Shown in pieces: positions 12,441-24,341 of a stretch of 64,000 nucleotides of DNA. The DNA lies in NCBI GenBank assembly GCA_002812745.2, contig NCSJ02000012.1:1-64000 (forward strand), written 5' to 3'. Under the pieces are notes generated by a model that was not told the DNA's origin, ran no database searches, and was given only the letters and a program-made list of their open reading frames with translations. The first letter of the stretch is position 1. Each line of letters starts with the position of its first letter. The position numbers and the translations under genes are program-made. This DNA comes from Scytalidium lignicola. Lineage: Eukaryota; Ascomycota; Leotiomycetes.

Positions 12441-13859
12441 TTAAGATTTGCTCGTTGTTAACTCCTCAATGACTTGCACCATAATGTTCATAGGGTCAAA
12501 AGTAGCCATCTCAGCCTTTAACTCTATAGATCTTTCCTTATACTTTGGGTTGGATATCACCTCCTCCACAGCAGCTGACACAGCGTCTGGGGTAGGTTCT
12601 GAAGTTTTTAAATTAAAACCAACACCAGCCCACTCAGCTCGAGCAGCAATTTCAGTCTTGTCTTCTGTAGCACCCCCAACAACTACCGGTGTACCATTAG
12701 CAATAGCGTGCTGAAGAGCACCGTAACCACCATTCGTAACAAATGCAGCGCAGTGAGGTAGTACATTATCAAAAGGGACGAAGTCTCCAATGCGAACATT
12801 AGCAGGGACTGGGGTACCTTCCGGAAGAGAAGCACCCCTTTTGCCCAACGCAACTACAACAATGATATCCTCGCGATCTTTAAGACCAATCATAGTTGGA
12901 ATAACTAAATCTAAGAAGTTTACTGTAAGCGTTCCCTGGGACACGAGGACGACTTTCTTTGATGTATTGCTAGTGATTTCGTCCCACCAGGCTGGGGTGT
13001 CGGTAGAGGCATCCCGGTTTCCCTTGGCAAGACCACCGGAAAATATGATGCTTGGGGGAGCATCACTCCGGGGATACTCAACAGAAGGAATACACATTTG
13101 CAGGAAACGATCTGGGAGAAGGTACGCAGCATCTAAGAAGAATGGCAATCCTGCCACTTTTGCTCCAAGGCTTTCCATTATCTCTAGATATGTAGCCTGC
13201 GCTTTGCCAAACAGCTTCTCCTGAACATCTTTGTTCATGGCTTTGTTTCTCTCTCGACCTTCTGGGGAGCTATCTGGTGGCAGACCAGGACCGAAAGGAG
13301 GACAGTCAATACTTGAGAGGGCCAATGGAACGAGCCCTAAGTTGATGGTAGCCGTAGGATGGAGACCAGGGGAGCCAGTCATTACCGGCATCGATCCGAA
13401 AAATACGGTTTCACCCAAAAGAACGACCTTCCTGCCAGGGTAGTTATCATTAAGGGTTTTCAAGGCGATCTGCACAGCCTCGTGTTGAGATGGTATGCTC
13501 TTGACGAAGCATTCTTCCAAATCAAACGCCAGCTGAACAGGTCCTTGGGGCAACGCATCCCTGGCCGGCCATTTCGTTGGAATATCGACTTCGGTGTAGT
13601 CACCGTATCCAGAGAGTGGCACAAATGAGGCTCCGAGATCTTCGATGATGCCGCGATACTTGGATCCAGTTACGAATGTAACTTCGTAACCACGGGCGAT
13701 AAGTTCTAATAGAAGTTATCAGAGGGGAAATTGAACGGGGGCCATAAGAGATTAGCAATGGCTGGAGAACCTACCCCTACCAGCGGCATGGAGCGGCATT
13801 AGATGGCCGTATATCGGGGTAGAGCAGATGAGAATGAGTGGTTTAATGTTGACTGCCAT
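12441..13859 (-). CDS. Family-1 (UGT-like) glycosyltransferase
   Basis: Two exons on the minus strand, 13775-13859 and 12441-13705, giving 449 residues, the usual size of fungal and bacterial family-1 glycosyltransferases. The first intron splits the N-terminal motif that begins PIYGHLMPLHAAGR and continues ELIARGYEVTFVTGSKY, typical of the acceptor-binding GT-B half. The donor-binding half has VVLVSQGTL, a DFVPFDNVLPHCAAFVTNGG signature around residue 350 and GTPVVVGGATEDK, the UGT/MGT consensus for nucleotide-sugar binding. No signal peptide or C-terminal membrane anchor is seen, so it is probably cytosolic, unlike animal UGTs. It likely glycosylates a small hydrophobic compound, for detoxification or metabolite tailoring. 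It faces the same way as the MFS gene and is divergent from the adjacent Zn2Cys6 regulator. Confidence 0.88.
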
Positions 13860-14526
13860 TCTGAAATAGATATTGAACGAACAGAAACAAAAGCGAGATA
13901 ATTTAGGGAATTATGTAGATTGGTCAAGTCTTGTGAAGAGGTTGGAAATTGTGATAATAACTCATCCATCTGTTGAGCTGAAACTAGGTGAGCTTAGTCT
14001 ATTAATACAGTACTTGCTTGCGTCAAAGCCTTCTCTCTGCAGACGCATGGATATGAACCCTGATTGCACGGATTTCTAGGTACTCCTAAGAATCCACAAT
14101 AAAAGAATCCATTCGGTCTCCTGCATAATCAGTCTCGGGGTTTTCATGGTTGGCTGCGTGAGGTCGCAATAATCGCCCGGGGACGACTCGACCAGACTCA
14201 CCAATCAGGGAGACTCTACCGTGTTTGCGACCAATCATAATGAAAGAGGGCCGCCCGATTAATTAGTAATAAATGAGTAATAACTAATAACTACAAGCAA
14301 TCACTAATTACAGACGTAGAGTCTCAGCAAATGAGGCACAGCATCGTGATTAGTCATGTTGGCAGTGAGGTCAAGCTGAATGTCCGAACGTCTAATATGT
14401 GGCTGAAGGAAGCAGAGACCTTGACACTCGTTGACCACATCCACACATCCGCGTAACATATATCCACATCTACGAAAGAAAGGCTAGCACTGGTCAGTCG
14501 ATTGCACGCTAACTCCCCTGCCAGGC
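13860..14526. promoter_or_regulatory. Divergent promoter between glycosyltransferase and Zn2Cys6 regulator
   Basis: 667 bp with no supported gene, shared by the two divergently transcribed genes. An inverted CGG pair is not obvious, but isolated CGG/CCG triplets occur near 14170-14250. The arrangement suggests that the regulator may control the glycosyltransferase; this is inference only. Confidence 0.45.
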
Positions 14527-16308
14527 ATGGAAACAACTCAGACGAAGGCCAAGAAGTCTAGGAAATCATCAAAGCATTCAAGAACCGGCTGCGGAACCTG
14601 CAAGTACGGATCCGATGATCCCCCATACTTCCTACTCCTAGCTTTTCTGACAACCGATCAGGATTCGTCGGATTAAATGTGACGAAACTCGACCTGTCTG
14701 TTCTCGCTGCCGAAGCTTCGGAGTAGAGTGTGGTGGTTACCCACTACAGCCACGCCGCCCTAGATCTCTGTCCCAAGCTCCAGCCCTATTGCCTAAGTTG
14801 CCCACCAGTCAACCACTTCCTTCCTCCATCCACATGACTCCCTTTGAAAGGGCGGATGAAGCCAAGTACTATGACTCGTGGTGCACATCAACAGTGCACC
14901 AGGTCCTCCCTTATTGCCAGTATACGATGCATGCTTCCATGCTCTCAGGGGCATGTACCGAGCCTTCTATTCGACATGCTGTTGTTGCACTTGCTGCATT
15001 ACATGAAGCCACTATAACGGTGCAGCAATCAAGATCACTCTCCTTCGATCGCTTAGGGCTAGTAGCCAACATGCATCACCGCCAGGCTATTAAGCATGTA
15101 AGTTGTCGTCGGCGAGCAAACTTCTTCTTATTCCGCACTTTCTGGGAAGATGACCTCTAAAACTTCCTTGACGAAGTAATTGCTGACTTTCTCTTTGTCT
15201 GCAGTACAGCAAGGCAATCCAGATCATGCGTAAAACAGTTGCAAGCGGGGCGCAAGACATGAGGACAACGTTGGTCACGTGTTTTATGATTTTTGGCTTC
15301 GAAGCCTTTCATGGAAACATTGCTTTAGCAGTCGCTCAAGTCCAGACGGGGATTGCGCTGATAGGAGAATGGAAGGAGAACTATCTTCTCCGTGGAACGC
15401 CATACTCTGCTCCCGACGAGGACGTGATAGAAACATTCCTCTGCCTGGAGATTCAGACGATGACTTTCCACGACAACCGGCCGTATGAAAGTCACGCAGT
15501 GTTAAGGAAAGAATACGCGAGTAAGGTGCAGAACATGCCTTCCTCTTTCTCGTCAATGTGGGAAGCTACAAAGTATTTCTACTTGGTGAAAAAGCATCTT
15601 GAGCACTTTCTGCATGTATCTAAAAGATTTATGAGCTTGTATCGTGGAGCTGGCGAGGACAGCTTAACAACCAGACATGGGAGAGAGAATCTACTGCAGG
15701 AGGCCATGTCATACCAAGCGTACCACCAAGAAGAGTTCAGCAGGTGGTATGCTTCTTTTGAAGCTCTCCTTAGGCAGTCTGATTTAGAAAATGACTCTGA
15801 CGCTGCTGCAAGAGTGAATTATCTTCAGCTGCATTTTAAAGCCTCCAATCTCGTTTTGCAGACAGCGCTCGCTACTGACGAACTCATCTACGATGATTAT
15901 ACTGCCAAGTTCTCCGAGATCATTTCTTTAGCAACGGAGTTGATCGAGAAAGTGGAGAGCCGATCTAAGACGGCGAGATGGACATTCGATCTAAGCGTAG
16001 TCTTCCCTCTCTACTTGGTCGGGATTAAATGTCGATTCAGTATGATCAAACACCAAGCACTTGGTTTACTTCGTAGAAGTCAGAGAAGGGAAGGCATTTG
16101 GGATAATATCCTGGTCTGGAGAATAGTGAGATGGATTCAGAGTACTGAAGATGAAGCGATGGAAGGGGAATTGATTCCAGGCTGGGCTAGAGTGGAGGAT
16201 GTACAGTCTTCTTTTGATGTGCAGGAACGCTATGTAGAAGTGAAATGTCAGCAGCGCTTGGCAGAAGGATCAGCGCTTCGAGAAAGGAGTATAAACATTG
16301 AGTGGTAA
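14527..16308 (+). CDS. Zn2Cys6 transcription factor with fungal-specific domain
   Basis: Three exons: 14527-14603, 14662-15097 and 15205-16308, giving 538 residues. The N-terminus has a basic segment, then a binuclear zinc cluster with six Cys (GCGTCKIRRIKCDE, VCSRCRSFGVEC) spaced C-x2-C-x6-C-x6-C-x2-C-x6-C at about residues 22-50. The first intron falls inside the cluster. The middle region (MLSGACTEPSIRHAVVALAA) is typical of the Fungal_trans_2-type regulatory domain. It is a nuclear DNA-binding regulator. Its central place between a glycosyltransferase/MFS pair and a DAL5 permease suggests a local pathway regulator. The protein is complete, and its stop lies only about 230 bp from the convergent permease stop. 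Confidence 0.88.
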
Positions 16309-16538
16309 GATGGACACAATTTATTGCTAGAGGCAATGTTTAAGGGTAAGCTATGATTCGATAATCAAGTTAAGTTAAACCCAAAGATGAAGTTAATTGA
16401 ACTGTAACAGAAACACAGATTTTATTCGTAGCAAATGATAAAGCCATAAAGTATGCTAAAGTAATTATGGCATAAGGCTATGTTCTTATGGGAAAATAAA
16501 GGGTTACAGTTTCTAGTCTCTTAACATCTTCATCCATA

Positions 16539-18857
16539 TTAACTCACAAATCTAAAATCTAGCCTTTTGCTCCCTTTATCCGTAGTGGTAGCCAGGTAAA
16601 GTTCCTTCTCCTTTCACAAAGTTTAAGGTCAGCAAGTATAAACGATACAAATGGAGTTGCATAAATGTACCTCATCGCTCATAGCATCCCAGATCTTGTC
16701 CCGTTGCTTGTTGCGAAGGACGTAATACGTCTTTGTAGAAAGATACACCGCAATATTAAGGCATGTGATAGCTACAAGAATGCGGTTGCCACGACGGTCT
16801 GCAATATATGTTAGTTAAGAAGTCATCGGCTACTGAGTATTTAACATACACAAGGGCTTATCATCTGCACGGTAGATATTCGCAGATATAATCGAGGATA
16901 ACTGGACCATCATACTATAGTGAGATATGTCAACCGGAAGTTCAATATAATTTCGATGCCATTTCCTTACTTGTATGCCGCAGCAGAAACCGTTCTTGTA
17001 CGAACCGTATTAGAATTACGGCTAGTCCAACCAACTTGCATAGGATGGGCTGCCAGATTATCAGTGTCCAGTGCCTAGAAGATGACAAAATATAAGGAGA
17101 CGAACGGGTAGGGTATGAAAGAAGCACAGTGACTAGTGCATAGGATCCCCATTTGTTTGTTCCCTCTGGGAGAACCGAAAGGGCTATTAAACAAGGCAGA
17201 AACCAGATTTGTGATACAAGACCTAGGAATGCTCTTTGTTTAATATAAGTCTCCGATAGATAGGTCAAAATCAACATCTGCTCAAATATTAGCAGTTATC
17301 AATATATTGTATAACGATGAGCGTTAGGTACGTTGATGGTTGTCCCAATCTGAGCTGGAATACTGAGGAGATTAGAATTGAAGGTGTCGAATCCTAATGA
17401 TCTTAACGTAAGAGTCAGGTACGTGTCTGGTGGGCTACCCGGTATGCCAAATAGCATCCCTATAATGTATATCGGCCAGAGGTCGTAATCAGACAAAGAT
17501 TCCCAAAGTAGTTTGGGAGTAATTGCCTGTCGATTATGCATATCTCCCTAAAACGTGTTTAGTTTCTAAAGGAAACCTTTCAATTCAAGCTGCCCTACCT
17601 TTGAGGGATCGTCACGCAAGATACGATTCACCAGTATCTTCTCTTCTCGCTCAGTAAACCATCCATTAGGTCTCCACCAAGTTTTTGTCTGGGTCGGAGA
17701 CGGAGTCATCATGAAAATAGACCAAATGCCAATAATGAGAGTGAAGACACCCTCTATTAAAAATAGCCATCTCCAGCCTTCAATTCCATGATTCCCACGG
17801 AGATGAAGAATTCCATAGGCTAGCAGTGGGGCGACGACATCAGTCATGCGATTTGCCATCCAGAACAAAGCAAGTCGAAAGGGGAGTTCTGTGCCTTTGA
17901 AAAAGTATGACTTGAGTTGCATCAGCAAGGTGCCAAAATCAATAGTTGAAATCTTCTTACGAGATAGAGACAGACATCGGGAATGAATCCTCCCTGGAGA
18001 ATTCCAAGCAATGCCCTCGTAGCAAGGAATGATTTTTTACCCTTTAACCAGAACTGCGAAGTTGCAACGATACTCCATAGAATCATTTGAGCCGGGATCT
18101 AATCCAGTAAGATATTTTATCTCCTCGTATGAATGCTAGTTGCACCTACCCATCGATCAGGACCTAAGAGATACAAGTTAGGAGTGATATAATGATGAAT
18201 TGAGAAGAGGGAAGTTACCCAATTTCTTGCTTACTAATTGTGAAGGCAGCTCCGAGACCAGGAATACTGAAGTGAAGATAGTGTTCCCAAGATTGTAATC
18301 TTCAAACTGTCAGCAACTGATATACAATCTTGCATTAAACTCTTTTGGTACCATTTGTATTAAGACCTAAATCCTCAAGAAAGTTGTCGGTATTTGCTTG
18401 GCTAAGGTTGCTTCGGTCTAAGCACAAGGCAAAAAATGCAATACAAGACCATGCCGTCACTTTCCAATCAATCTTTCTGATAAGGGGCTGCTAGTGCATC
18501 AACTCTCTAGTCAATAATAAGAAAACATACTAGTATACTCACAAGTTCCTCTGCCCACGTCCACCTCTCATTAGGGTCAAACCGATGGAGGTTCTCGTAT
18601 CGTGGACTTGGTTGGAAATACCTCGCCAGCTCGGGATCATCAAATACCGATGGTTGTGTAGCAATAGCGTTGAGGTCATGGTTTTCCTTGGCTCGCAGCA
18701 AAACCATCAACGCAATTGGTGGAGGATCTGAAGGTTGCAAGGCTTCAAGTCGACGCTGGATCTTTGCCTTTTCATCAGCCCTGCGCTCTTCATCTGACGT
18801 AGAGTCTGATATTGGAACTGAGACAATTGTCATTGCATTCTTCTCCAAGTCCGACAT
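16539..18857 (-). CDS. DAL5-family (anion:cation symporter) MFS permease, 12 exons
   Basis: Hand model of 12 exons on the minus strand: 18543-18857, 18352-18490, 18219-18299, 18150-18163, 17961-18098, 17599-17910, 17332-17547, 17106-17277, 16971-17049, 16850-16914, 16671-16798 and 16539-16610. All phases join and give 576 residues. Family landmarks include [90 protein letters not shown] and the C-terminal KRLDFRFVS tail seen in allantoate/vitamin permeases. It is a plasma-membrane importer of a carboxylate, vitamin or ureide; the substrate is not predictable. Exon 4 is only 14 nt. The intron before HPMQVGW uses a weak donor (GTTCGT). Convergent with the Zn2Cys6 gene. Confidence 0.85.
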
Positions 18858-20736
18858 GTTGTTACAGTTTTGTTTAATCGTTCAAATATAAGTTTGTTGC
18901 AACAGAATGAAATCAAAAGCAGAGATCCGAACATGCTTACCACAACCAGGGAGTGAATCCTCACCACAGTATATATACTCTAAGGATTAGCATTATGTTT
19001 AAGAATGATGTGATTACTTTGCTACATTGCATATTAATACTAGCGGCTTGGACGTCTCCCAAGTTTGAGAGTAGAAAATACCGAATGCTGCCGGTCTAGC
19101 CATTGGGAGCTGGCTAATAGAAGCACTACTACACAAACCGCAGATCGCTGCCGCGGAGATATGCACTGATAGCACATAAACGATAGGACACCAAGACAAA
19201 AGCAAGTTGCCGTCCAGCCAGAGGGTTACAGTGATATTCAACTAGGGAAGTCTCAAAGCTCTAATGAACGAATGTCGGTTCTTCATTGTTAAAGAGATTC
19301 GAAAAACATGTTATGTAGGCATATAGAATAAATATTGAAATTTTATATTCTCGTTAGTTGGCTTTAATTTGAGATGATATAGAATAAAGTGTAGTGTCGA
19401 GCATTAATGCTTATGAGAAGTTTTCTACATTGCGATATCTCATGGGTTAATTTGCGTCATTCAGGTCCCCCCCCATTCTCTAGGATATGGCGAATCAACA
19501 CCACAAAAGACTACGGTACTTTCATAACTTTCCATTCGAGGCTTGGGTTGCATTATTATAACTGTAACTTTCTAATCTGAAAGAGACATTTAAATGATAA
19601 TTGATGAGATATTGTAATATACTATGATTTATGGTCCGAGACGTATAACACTAACTCGTTAACAACATCTCAACAATTCATAGTTCATAATTCATCATCC
19701 ATGTTATTCTACTAGGCAGAAATATCCAATTCACTCTAGCTATGGTTCAAACGAAGTTGTAAGTAATCACTGAAGATTGTTTCTTGAAATATCGAGAGGA
19801 CAACAGGATGACATTCGACAGGTATTCGCGACACAAGTATCCATTTTCAAAACCACCAATAAACAATAGCTAATAAGAAACATAGATCTAGTGACAATCA
19901 AACGTCACATAACGAACAGTGTAAATGTATCCAGAATGGGAATATTCATGATAGTCGAGACCCCGAAGCACAAGACGGGAATGTATGGAGTAGTTGCCCC
20001 AGACCCGACCTCCCGGCTGATTCATCTCCATTTCCTTTTGCAGACGCGTTCCACGACGGCACGGAATCCTTCAAGAACTACCTCATCAGCCTCAGGGGCA
20101 AGCAGCAGGAGTTCAGCTCGACGCCATTGTCAACCTCTCGCGCTTCTCAACGCCCGCGGAACCTATCCACATTGTCGTCATAGCTAATTATGAAATAAAG
20201 GTAAGTGTAAAAAGGACGTAATAATACTTTAGCATAAGATTAAAAACCTTAATATAGCACTACCATTTAAGATAGGATATGAGGAACTTATAGGTCCATT
20301 TTCACAACGGAGTTTCAAAGGAGTTATTGAAAGCTTTCTAACGTGAAGTAAGTATAGGGTAAATGAGGAGAAATAATTGTGAGATTTGCTTTTATAAACA
20401 GAACTTGATCTCTGTTAGAGTAATTTACTGTGTTTGGGGGTTACTTAGCTTACAGACTAACTGTAACTAGCATATATGCCTTTATAACGTTAGTTAAAAG
20501 GAGTAAAGAGTNAAAAAAGCAAAAAGGATAAAAATATAAAAGTAATTATCCGCTTAATTTATATCTCTTTTCAATCTTAAGTCAACCAGTGTTCATTCCA
20601 ACAACCCTTCTTACTATACTACAAGTTAATTCCACCATACACGCAAAAGAGGTAACGTATCAATTGCCCCTCACTAACAATATAAAACAATATATCTATT
20701 AATATAATCGAAAAATACCGAAACCAGTTGACGCCA
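18858..20736. other. AT-rich intergenic region with a small GC-rich island
   Basis: Most of the 1.9 kb is AT-rich and non-coding, including the permease promoter. A GC-rich island at about 20040-20190 reads in one frame as AAGVQLDAIVNLSRFSTPAE and IHIVVIANYEIK, which looks protein-like but does not extend and matches no family I know. It may be the remnant of a lost gene. An N at 20512 precedes an A-run. Confidence 0.4.
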
Positions 20737-21752
20737 TTACCGCACCCACCCTTCCTTCCTCATCTCCTCCCCCGTCCACTCCTCCAGCCTCTCTGCAAGC
20801 TTCTCATCCTTCGCCGCACCGCTCTGCCACCTGGGCTCCCCAAACCGCCGGAAAATCTCGAAATACCCGCCGCTCTGCTCCGCCTTCATATCGCGACTCG
20901 CCGCACAGAACAAACTGGTCCACGACCCCTTATCAGCAGGCCAGATCAATCCAAACATGCGTAAGACCGATAAAATACTCATCGTGATTCCCCCCACCGA
21001 CGTGGCGAGGTTCGTCTGAACCACACCTGGATGCACAGACGACACCCAGATCTCGCCCTCCCCGTTCCGCGCACTGGGAGAGCCGGGGCCGTACGTCTTG
21101 TGCAGGGTCTTGGTTTGCAGAATGTTGGCGAGCTTGCTCTGTCCGTACCGCGACCACGGGCCGCTGTCCTTGAGAGATAGGTCGTTGAAATTGATGCCGC
21201 CCTTGGGTGCGCTCAGGTGGCCCGAGGAAGTGAGGTTGACGATGCGCACGCTGCCGGGAGGAAGCGCCTTGGCGGTCCGCAGCATTAGAGGAAGTAGGTG
21301 CTCCGTCAAAACCCAGTGCGCGAGGTAGTTGGTCTGCCACTGGGCCTCGTGGCCATCCTTGGTCATTTCGAAGGGCGTCGCCATGATACCTGCGTTGTTG
21401 ACCAAGCCGTGCAGGGCTGTTTCGAGGGTGAGGAAGTGCTTGGCGGCCGCGACGACGCTGGTCAGGTCCATGAGGTCCATTTGCAGGAGGTCAATGTTGG
21501 CTGAGGGGTGCATTTTCTTGATGTTGGCGATGGCTGCTCTGCCCTTCTCAGGGGATCGAGCACACATGTAAACCTGGGCGCCGTGTTCTGCGAGATGAGC
21601 TACGGTGTAGTAGCCTCTGTAGTTTTGGTGAGATCAGTGATTCGGGCTTCGTGGTGAGAGGGGAGATGGGAGACTTACATGCCGGAATTCCCACCTGTGA
21701 CTATGAATACTTTGCCCTTGAGATCAGGGAGAGTGTCAGGATGAAATGTCAT
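20737..21752 (-). CDS. Short-chain dehydrogenase/reductase (retinol-dehydrogenase/WWOX-like)
   Basis: Two exons on the minus strand, 21679-21752 and 20737-21616, giving 317 residues. The N-terminus starts MTFHPDTLPDLKGKVFIVTG, with the cofactor motif TGGNSGIG at residues 19-26 split by the intron. Further motifs are MCARSPEKG (an Arg favouring NADP), NNAGIM, the catalytic Ser in NLTSSGH, YGQSKLAN (Tyr and Lys) and SSVHPGVVQTNL. This arrangement is that of the extended retinol-dehydrogenase-like SDRs common in fungi, usually of unknown substrate. Third-position G/C use is much higher than in the upstream accessory genes. The exon 2 start is supported by a good acceptor and matching phase. Confidence 0.88.
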
Positions 21753-22376
21753 GTTCAAATGAGTACGTGTGAAGATGTAATATTAAACAACAGATGATTC
21801 AATGTCTTGGATTGAGTTCGATGTTCTTGATGATACGAAAAAATGCGTCGAAATGAAGGTGTTGCTACGATCTTTATATTGCTCTTATTGAACCATATCG
21901 GAGATACTTGCATCTTGGATGTTATTCCAAGCATCAGCTTCGGACATATTGAAGAGACGGACCCAATAGGAGTGAGCAAGTGAGCCAGCTGCATAAATCT
22001 TTAGCTACTGTCCAAATTAGCTACAATCCCCTTGGGAAATCATAACGTTGCGTTTGCCACTCAAGTCAGTGGTCGGGTTAGGGTTGTGATGCTGGAGTCA
22101 TAGCCTTGTGACCCGGGTCCAGAATGTGAGCAGGTTGCATGACGCTAAAACTGCTCAAGTTAACACTGTACTAGTGACCAATAATATAATGCCATATCAC
22201 TAACCCCTGTCTGTCTGCGCCTCAGCTAGTAATGCTCGGCCTCAGGCATATCAGTTCCTCCGTTCCCGAATGTGTCAGAACTTGTCATTCATCACCACTT
22301 TCATCATCACCGCAATTCCAACGTCCGCTAGCATCATGATTAGTACCCGTCATCAGCCTGCAAATTCAATAGCACC
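21753..22376. promoter_or_regulatory. Divergent promoter region of SDR and bZIP/DUF3425 gene
   Basis: 624 bp without a supported gene, lying between divergent transcription units. CT-rich and AT-rich patches are present but I see no specific operator. Confidence 0.5.
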
Positions 22377-23207
22377 ATGCATCCAACTCACGTCGATGAC
22401 ACAATTGGTCGAGGTACGTACCAAGCCGCCTTCAAATCACCAAAACGACATGACTTGCTCATCACCGCGTACAGGCGATAGGCAGGGAAGACGACTGGAC
22501 TGGGACCAAGGATGCCGCAGCACGCAGACGGGCACAGACTAGACTCAACACAAGGGCATACCGTAAGGGCCTTTTTTTCTCTCTCGTCTAAATCAGGAAT
22601 CAAGACCAATCCGATCACGGGGTACGAAACTAACAGCCCGGTAGGAAAACGTAAAGCCCTAGCCAAGAAAGCTGATGAAGCATCCAGTGCCGCAATCGGG
22701 ACACGGATCAAATCAGAAGCGCTGGTGGAATGCTGGGACAATGAGCAGCAATCCGTCTCCATCGTCCCAGCATCCCGTATCAAGCAACTATACAATGCGA
22801 GAAATCCATTGCTGCCAAATAAACCGAGAAAAGAGAAGTTTAACATTTTCTTCCCCCTCTGTCCAGACCACCTCATCACCCTCCTCCAATTCAATGCCCT
22901 CCGCGCCCTGATCGTCAACCGCACTCTGATCTCCGGCATCCTCGCCACGCCGCTCGACTGTGATGAAGAAGTTATCCACGTCGTCCCTTACCCTACCAAG
23001 CCCAAACTACTCCCTTCAACACTCCTGCCCACCACCCTTCAACAAACAGTGCCGCACGGCGACTGGATCGACCTGTTCCCATATCCCGAGGGACGAGACC
23101 GCCTGATCCAGGCCGCCGGCACCTTCGACGANGGACGAGCTGNGGACAAGACAATGATGAAGAGAAGAATTCGCCATCCATCATTCCGACGGCGCGAGTC
23201 ATCGTAA
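22377..23207 (+). CDS. bZIP-like protein with DUF3425 domain, C-terminus uncertain
   Basis: Three-exon model: 22377-22413, 22482-22562 and 22645 to about 23207. The N-terminus reads HVDDTIGRGREDDWTGTKD followed by a bZIP-type basic region (RRRAQTRLNTRAYRKRKA), but no clear leucine zipper. The C-terminal half is a DUF3425 domain: NPLLPNKPRKEKFN, DHLITLLQFNALRALIVNR, LLPTTLQQTVPHGDWIDLFP and RDRLIQAAGTFD. Two Ns (23132, 23143) lie inside the domain end. As written the frame stops at 23207; if both Ns are spurious it reads FDEDEL, as the family normally does, and stops near 23239. Either ending is shorter than usual for the family, so the tail may be truncated or an exon may be missed. Probable nuclear regulator. 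Confidence 0.75.
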
Positions 23208-23239
23208 AGGGAGAGAGAGAAAGAGAAGGAGAGCGTTGA

Positions 23240-24341
23240 GCCACAGTCAATAATCTGCACGGCAAATGCACGATTGTATCACAAAGTATGTACAGTAGCT
23301 GATCCATCTTATCTCTCTCTCCGCTATCTCAAGTACAGCAACCGGTAGGATATGTACTCCGCCGTACGGTTGATGCATCCATCTCGTGCAGGAACGTTCA
23401 AAGCGACTTAGAGCAACTCCTGCTCTTCAAAACTCCTCGGAATCCGCAAGGATGGCAGAGATTTGCATGCTGCCTTTGGCCGCCCCAGGGATCCGATCTA
23501 CACGCGCAATTGCGTCTACCCGTGCGCCTTCGAGGAGCGCCGACGTCAACATTGCCATCCCCACGGTCCAAATGATCCAATCCGCTTCCACGCAAAGCCA
23601 ACCCGCCACCACGCTACCCGCCCTCCAACCCCATCCACACGCATCCACATCGCCAACGATCGCAGGGCAGCAGCAGCAGCGAGAAAAAGAAGAAAGACGG
23701 AAGAACAGCAAACCAGCAAAACCAGCAAGCACGCTTGACCTGATGCGGCCACGCGGAATACCTCGCAGCCCGTACCTAGACCGCAGGCAGAAGAAGCTCC
23801 CGATCGCTCCCGGCGCAGCTCGCGCTCTTCCGTGTTGTTTTCGCCGCAACGACTCCAGCTGCTCCCCATCCCTCGCCTATGCCCCAGCCGCCCCTCCCAT
23901 TGGCCTTGCCGCCCTCGAGCGCCCTCCTCTTCTCCACAATCCCCTTCACTCGCCCGCCAGAATTCGGCCCAAGCTGGTCCCAGCACGAGCAAGCACTTCA
24001 GCACGATCCCGTATCAAGAGCCGAACCCTCGACATGTCTGCTCCTATATCTACTCTCAGGCCCGCGGCCGATCCTGTGTCCAGACCTGCTTCTCCTTATC
24101 CTGACCCAAGACAACTGGGCCCGCGTTCCAAGCAGATTGCCTCCTCTACTTCCTCCTTCCACCGAGCACATATTAAGATAATGTGAGCTTTCCCGTCCCT
24201 CTTGAGGCACCCTAGAGTGCCCTAGAGGATCTGAGTGTTCCCGGGCTGCTCCCTGGCCGTCTCTCTCGGAGCAGCCTCTCTTGGGATCAACCTTCGAATC
24301 TGCCATGGGATTTTGGGCTAATAATCTTCCTTCCATCTAGG
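23240..24341 (+). promoter_or_regulatory. GC-rich promoter/leader of PEP carboxykinase
   Basis: About 1.1 kb of unusually GC-rich DNA with strong strand bias. A 266-codon plus-strand frame at 23386-24186 is open but low in complexity (Pro/Ser/Ala/Arg), with long open frames in several other frames as well, so composition rather than coding is the likely cause. An AG acceptor-like sequence (CCATCTAG) sits one base before the PCK start at 24342, so a 5'-UTR intron is possible. Confidence 0.5.

Noticed and set aside
22388..22948. 186-codon minus-strand ORF opposite the DUF3425 gene
   Set aside because: The plus strand has clear DUF3425 motifs and splice sites; the antisense frame has no family resemblance.
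23386..24186. 266-codon ORF upstream of PCK1 as a protein gene
   Set aside because: Low complexity, no domain, several overlapping long frames in other phases and strands; explained by GC-rich composition.
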